Below are positions 60,849-64,000 of a stretch of DNA of 64,000 bases, piece by piece (position 1 is the stretch's first letter; each line of letters begins with the position of its first letter). The notes beneath the pieces are model-generated. The model did not search any database, was not told where the DNA came from, and worked only from the letters and a program-made list of their open reading frames with translations. The position numbers and the translations under genes were made by a program. This DNA comes from Purshia tridentata (taxonomy: Eukaryota > Streptophyta > Magnoliopsida > Rosales > Rosaceae): assembly GCA_003254885.1 (NCBI GenBank), contig QANT01004195.1, positions 112,263 to 176,262 of the forward strand, given 5' to 3'.

Positions 60849-63447
60849 TTAGTGCAGACTACGTAGAACTCCATGTAAGTAGCCACCAGTCATTACTAGG
60901 GACACGAGAGATACAATGCCTGCTGGAAATATCTTCCCTGACTTCTTGTAACGAGAGCCCATCACTCCCAGAAGGGCAGCAGACAGCCCTGAAGGTTGGG
61001 AGAAAATGACAACTATTAAGTTTGAAAAGAATTAAGAAATTGAACTGCAATTGCACCAACCGAGAGAAAACGAATATGATATAGCTCCTATAGAAGCAAC
61101 TGGAGTACTGGACCTCTCTTCAGAAAGCAAAATTTGTTTTTCTCTAACAAAGTCTGAGTTTACTTATCATAGTGATAATCAAAATGGAAATTCAAGAATT
61201 GTTGTATTTAGCAGAATCAGCCAATTGTAAAATAGGGAGGGACAATATATGGGAGATCCATTAATCTATGAAGACATAACAAAATCTCTCAATCCAGTAC
61301 TGTAGCAACTAGCAACACAAGCACAGGAAACTGTGACAATTTAGTTGCTTGTGATCACTTACCAAGCCCAATAGATGATGCCAAAACTGGTCTTATGGGA
61401 AGCTCAGTATAAACAAAATAGAGTATAGCTGCTGATATCCCCCCTGACAACAGTGACTTCTGGCTGCCACTCTTCAAAAAGCCCATAACACCACCCACTG
61501 TCAACAAAAAAAATAATAATAATCAACTCTGTGAGAGTCCAGTAGAATCAATGCAATTGACTGAAGGCAAACATCAAGGACAGAACCACAGGTCAAAAAG
61601 AAAAGACAGGTAACTGGGGAAGTGACCTGTTGAAGGACTTGAAAATTGCCTAAGAACTGGACATAATAGACTGATAATCACATTGATGATTCCTATCCAT
61701 GAGATAAATATTTTTTTATTCCAGGATTTTGTTGATACAATCCACAGGTCTTAGGACGCAATTTGGAACTGAACAGGTGATTCACATAATGATCTTGACT
61801 TTGCTTGTGGAAAAAAAAAAAAAAAAATCCTTGTCCAATAGGTATGACCTACAAGGTTTGGAAGACTAGTGACATCGGCAAAATGATATGTTTTAAGTTT
61901 GAGGGGGCAAAGTGATAAAAAGTGTATCTTTCAGGGGGCACTGGTGCGTATAAGCCTAAAACTAAAGTTTCTAGACCAAGTGAACTTCATATCTTACGTT
62001 TTTTAATCTACCTGATACTTAAAATAGCCTTGCCCACTTTTTAATTCTGTAAAAAGTAATCACTAAACTTGCAAAAATAAAGTCTTCCTATTAGGATACC
62101 CATAAGATTTTATCTACAAATCCATCTATTACATGTCTAATGATGCTTGCCTACATCAAGTCATTATGAGTTATATAGTACGCTAGAGTAAACCAATATT
62201 GATTCAGTTATTGCAGAGAGTTTTTATGTAAAGATTTCAAGTAACCTTCAATCAATAGTCTTAAACCTGCAGTGAATAAAGTCAGGATAGGATTTCTCAT
62301 TTTTTCTATATCAGAGTCTGGAATCAAATTGGCTGCATACATGCCTGAAGCCTGAATTACATCGTAATCTTAAATAGGAAGCTACAAGTTAGGCTTATAC
62401 TTTTGTGGCATGGCATCTATGTGACAGTGGCTATTAGAGTACGGAGAGTGATTGTAAGAGTAAGTTAAATAGCATGCTCACAACACAAATTTAGGCCTGA
62501 AAAATTAGCATTTAGGTCATCAAGTGTTACATACTTACCTCTGATGGGATTTATTCTATTCTTGTTACCCAAGTAGGAAATAGACAAGTTCAAAATCAAG
62601 TCACAAGTGTTGAAATGCAAACTCCAACCAAGAAGTTTGCTTCTAAACACATGGAAGCAAAGGCACAAAGAAAAGATTTATATATTGGTTATTTAGCATG
62701 TGCACAAAGATTATGCTAAAGCCCACTAAACTAAAAGCAGAAACTGATCTTACAACCCAATAAAAGAATGAGTCTTTTACAAAAATATCTTCTAAGGCAA
62801 GCATGTCCCCTCATTTTCAATAGTGTTTGAAGCTGAAATTAGGGCATAGATGTTCACCTAATTCCTCAGTAATAATCAATCATTAACACTAACTTATGAT
62901 TGGAGTTGAGAGCAAAAATTTTCTTCTTTGAAGACAATGCAAGATGACATTTTTTACCAGCTAGAATAGAAAGCACACTAATTTCTTTACCTCCAATAAG
63001 AACAGCGTATCCTAGGGTTAGTTTCTGAGACATCGACATCCCTTTATTATTGCTCTTCTTGTCAGGTCCGTCCTCGCCTTTACCGTCGCTATTATCACCT
63101 CCTCCTCCTCCTCCGCCGCCTCCGCCGCCGCCTCTGCCGCCAGACACGCCTCCTCCGCCACCGCCAATCTTGGGCTGGACTTCAACACTCCTGGTTGCCG
63201 AGTCAACAGTGAAAATGGTGGAGGCTTTGGTGTCAGAGACAGCCCCAAGCTTTCGAATTAGGTGATCAGAGGAAGTCTCAAATCCACGGTAGCTGAGACT
63301 GTTGTATTGCAGCCGTCGATGAGCTCCGCCGCCGCTGCCGATAGAGAGAGAAATGGCGGTGCGGCTGTTGAGGTTTAGGTTGTGGACTACTCCAATTTTG
63401 GGCTTCAGCACAAGGGAGGAGGACTGAGAAACGCACAAGTCTGCCAT
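60849..63447 (-). CDS. FATTY ACID EXPORT protein (TMEM14 family), FAX2-like
   Basis: Predicted plastid inner-envelope fatty-acid exporter. Exons (minus): 63447-62991, 61497-61363, 60988-60849, 243 aa. The first 60-70 residues are Ser/Arg-rich and poor in acids, like a chloroplast transit peptide. A Gly run (about 94-117) is followed by an acidic stretch, then the TMEM14 domain from about 140: KLTLGYAVLIG, GGVMGFLKSGSQKSLLSGG, TELPIRPVLASSIG, GLSAALLGVMGSRYKKSGKI and PAGIVSLVSLVMTGGYLHG, giving about four hydrophobic helices. Length and the Gly linker fit FAX2 from memory. An in-frame ATG at 63567 would add 40 basic residues; I chose 63447 because the peptide after it looks like a transit peptide. 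Confidence 0.92.
61891..61962. mobile_element. Truncated palindromic-element end in FAX intron 1
   Basis: The minus strand reads AGGCTTATACGCACCAGTGC followed by CCCCTGAAAG, like the left end of the element at 44341-44686 (AGGCTTATTTGCACGTTTAC then CCCT). Only one arm is present. Confidence 0.45.
63094..63168. repeat. GGN codon repeat encoding the FAX glycine run
   Basis: Trinucleotide-like CCTCCTCCGCCGCCTCCG repeat (plus strand), coding for the polyglycine linker on the minus strand. Confidence 0.75.
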
Positions 63448-64000
63448 GTGTGTGATGTCAGTGAGTTTTAGTTTTACACGAGGCTTTTTGCTTCTCGCTT
63501 CTCCGTTTGGTTTGGCTTTCCGTTTATTTATTCCGAGTTTAGTAACTTTTAATTGTCCATAAATCATGGCAACTACTCAGTCTACTCCAGGTGGGAAGTT
63601 AAAAAGTTAAAAAAGAATCTAAAACATTTTCCTACCAAACAACATTATATAAGAATAAGATAATATTTTGAGAAAAAAAAGAATAAGATAATCTTTTGGT
63701 CAAAAGAAAAAGAAAAAGAAAATATTATTAGCTAATATGATAGAATGATATTTGAGACACAAACTGGAGTAATCTTACTCAATATGATTTTAGAGGATGA
63801 ATTCTACATTATAATGTCATATTTTGTTTAATCTAATTTGATTTTTCGTGTCAACCCATATAACTAAGACTTAGACTTGATATAATTTACAAACCTAACT
63901 GTACTCATATTGTACATTAAATGGGCCGGGCCTATAAATTTTTGTTTAAGATAAAAAATTATTTTATTTAATTTTTGTCTCTCTTATAAAGTTATAATCA
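63448..64000. other. 5' flank of the FAX gene
   Basis: Contains the in-frame upstream ATG at 63567 and then AT-rich promoter-like DNA to the window edge. Nothing else is recognised. Confidence 0.45.

Noticed and set aside
62268-62350. Possible extra exon in FAX intron 1 (AG-flanked open stretch on minus strand)
   Set aside because: Direct joining of 62991 to 61497 restores the conserved TMEM14 sequence GYAVLIGVGGVMGF, so an exon here would break the domain.
1-64000. CRISPR array, prophage or bacterial-type operon
   Set aside because: The window is plant nuclear DNA with spliced genes; none of these is present.

Overview
This window is nuclear DNA from a flowering plant. It is AT-rich and intron-dense, and every gene I can rebuild belongs to a conserved eudicot family. 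The introns have GT..AG ends, and microsatellites and small inverted-repeat elements are common. The third pectinesterase resembles peach PPE8B as I remember it, so a rosid, possibly Rosaceae, is my best guess; that rests on memory and not on a search.

I rebuilt eleven protein-coding genes by joining exons at GT..AG sites; every model keeps an open frame from ATG to stop. In order: three tandem pectinesterases, all on the minus strand (643-10812); the bifunctional lysine-ketoglutarate reductase/saccharopine dehydrogenase gene on plus (24 exons, 16066-23732); a HAD-fold 5'-nucleotidase-like gene on minus (24712-27030); a GPI-type GH17 beta-1,3-glucanase with an X8 domain on minus (28245-30616); a large SEC7 ARF-GEF of the BIG5/MIN7 type on minus (33 coding exons, 31494-43961); a single-exon RING-H2 protein on minus (46593-47249); a FYVE plus ankyrin protein on minus (49397-53127); a TIFY/JAZ repressor on plus (57232-59313); and a FATTY ACID EXPORT/TMEM14 protein on minus (60849-63447).

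The genes do not form a pathway. Four act on the cell wall (three pectinesterases and the glucanase), two bear on membrane traffic or phosphoinositide recognition (BIG5-like, FYVE-ankyrin), and the rest are single metabolic, signalling or transport genes. The three pectinesterases share one phase-1 intron but differ in their other intron and in their N-termini, which suggests an old tandem cluster.

The non-coding part holds several small palindromic elements: a family with Mutator-like ends (two copies side by side and one decayed copy), one in the glucanase intron, and one upstream of the BIG5-like gene with a probable truncated relative in the FAX intron. There are three minisatellites, one built of hairpin units. 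A single N at 45493 sits between two near-identical copies of about 96 bp and looks like an assembly artefact. I found no new multi-gene system, tRNA, rRNA or CRISPR array.
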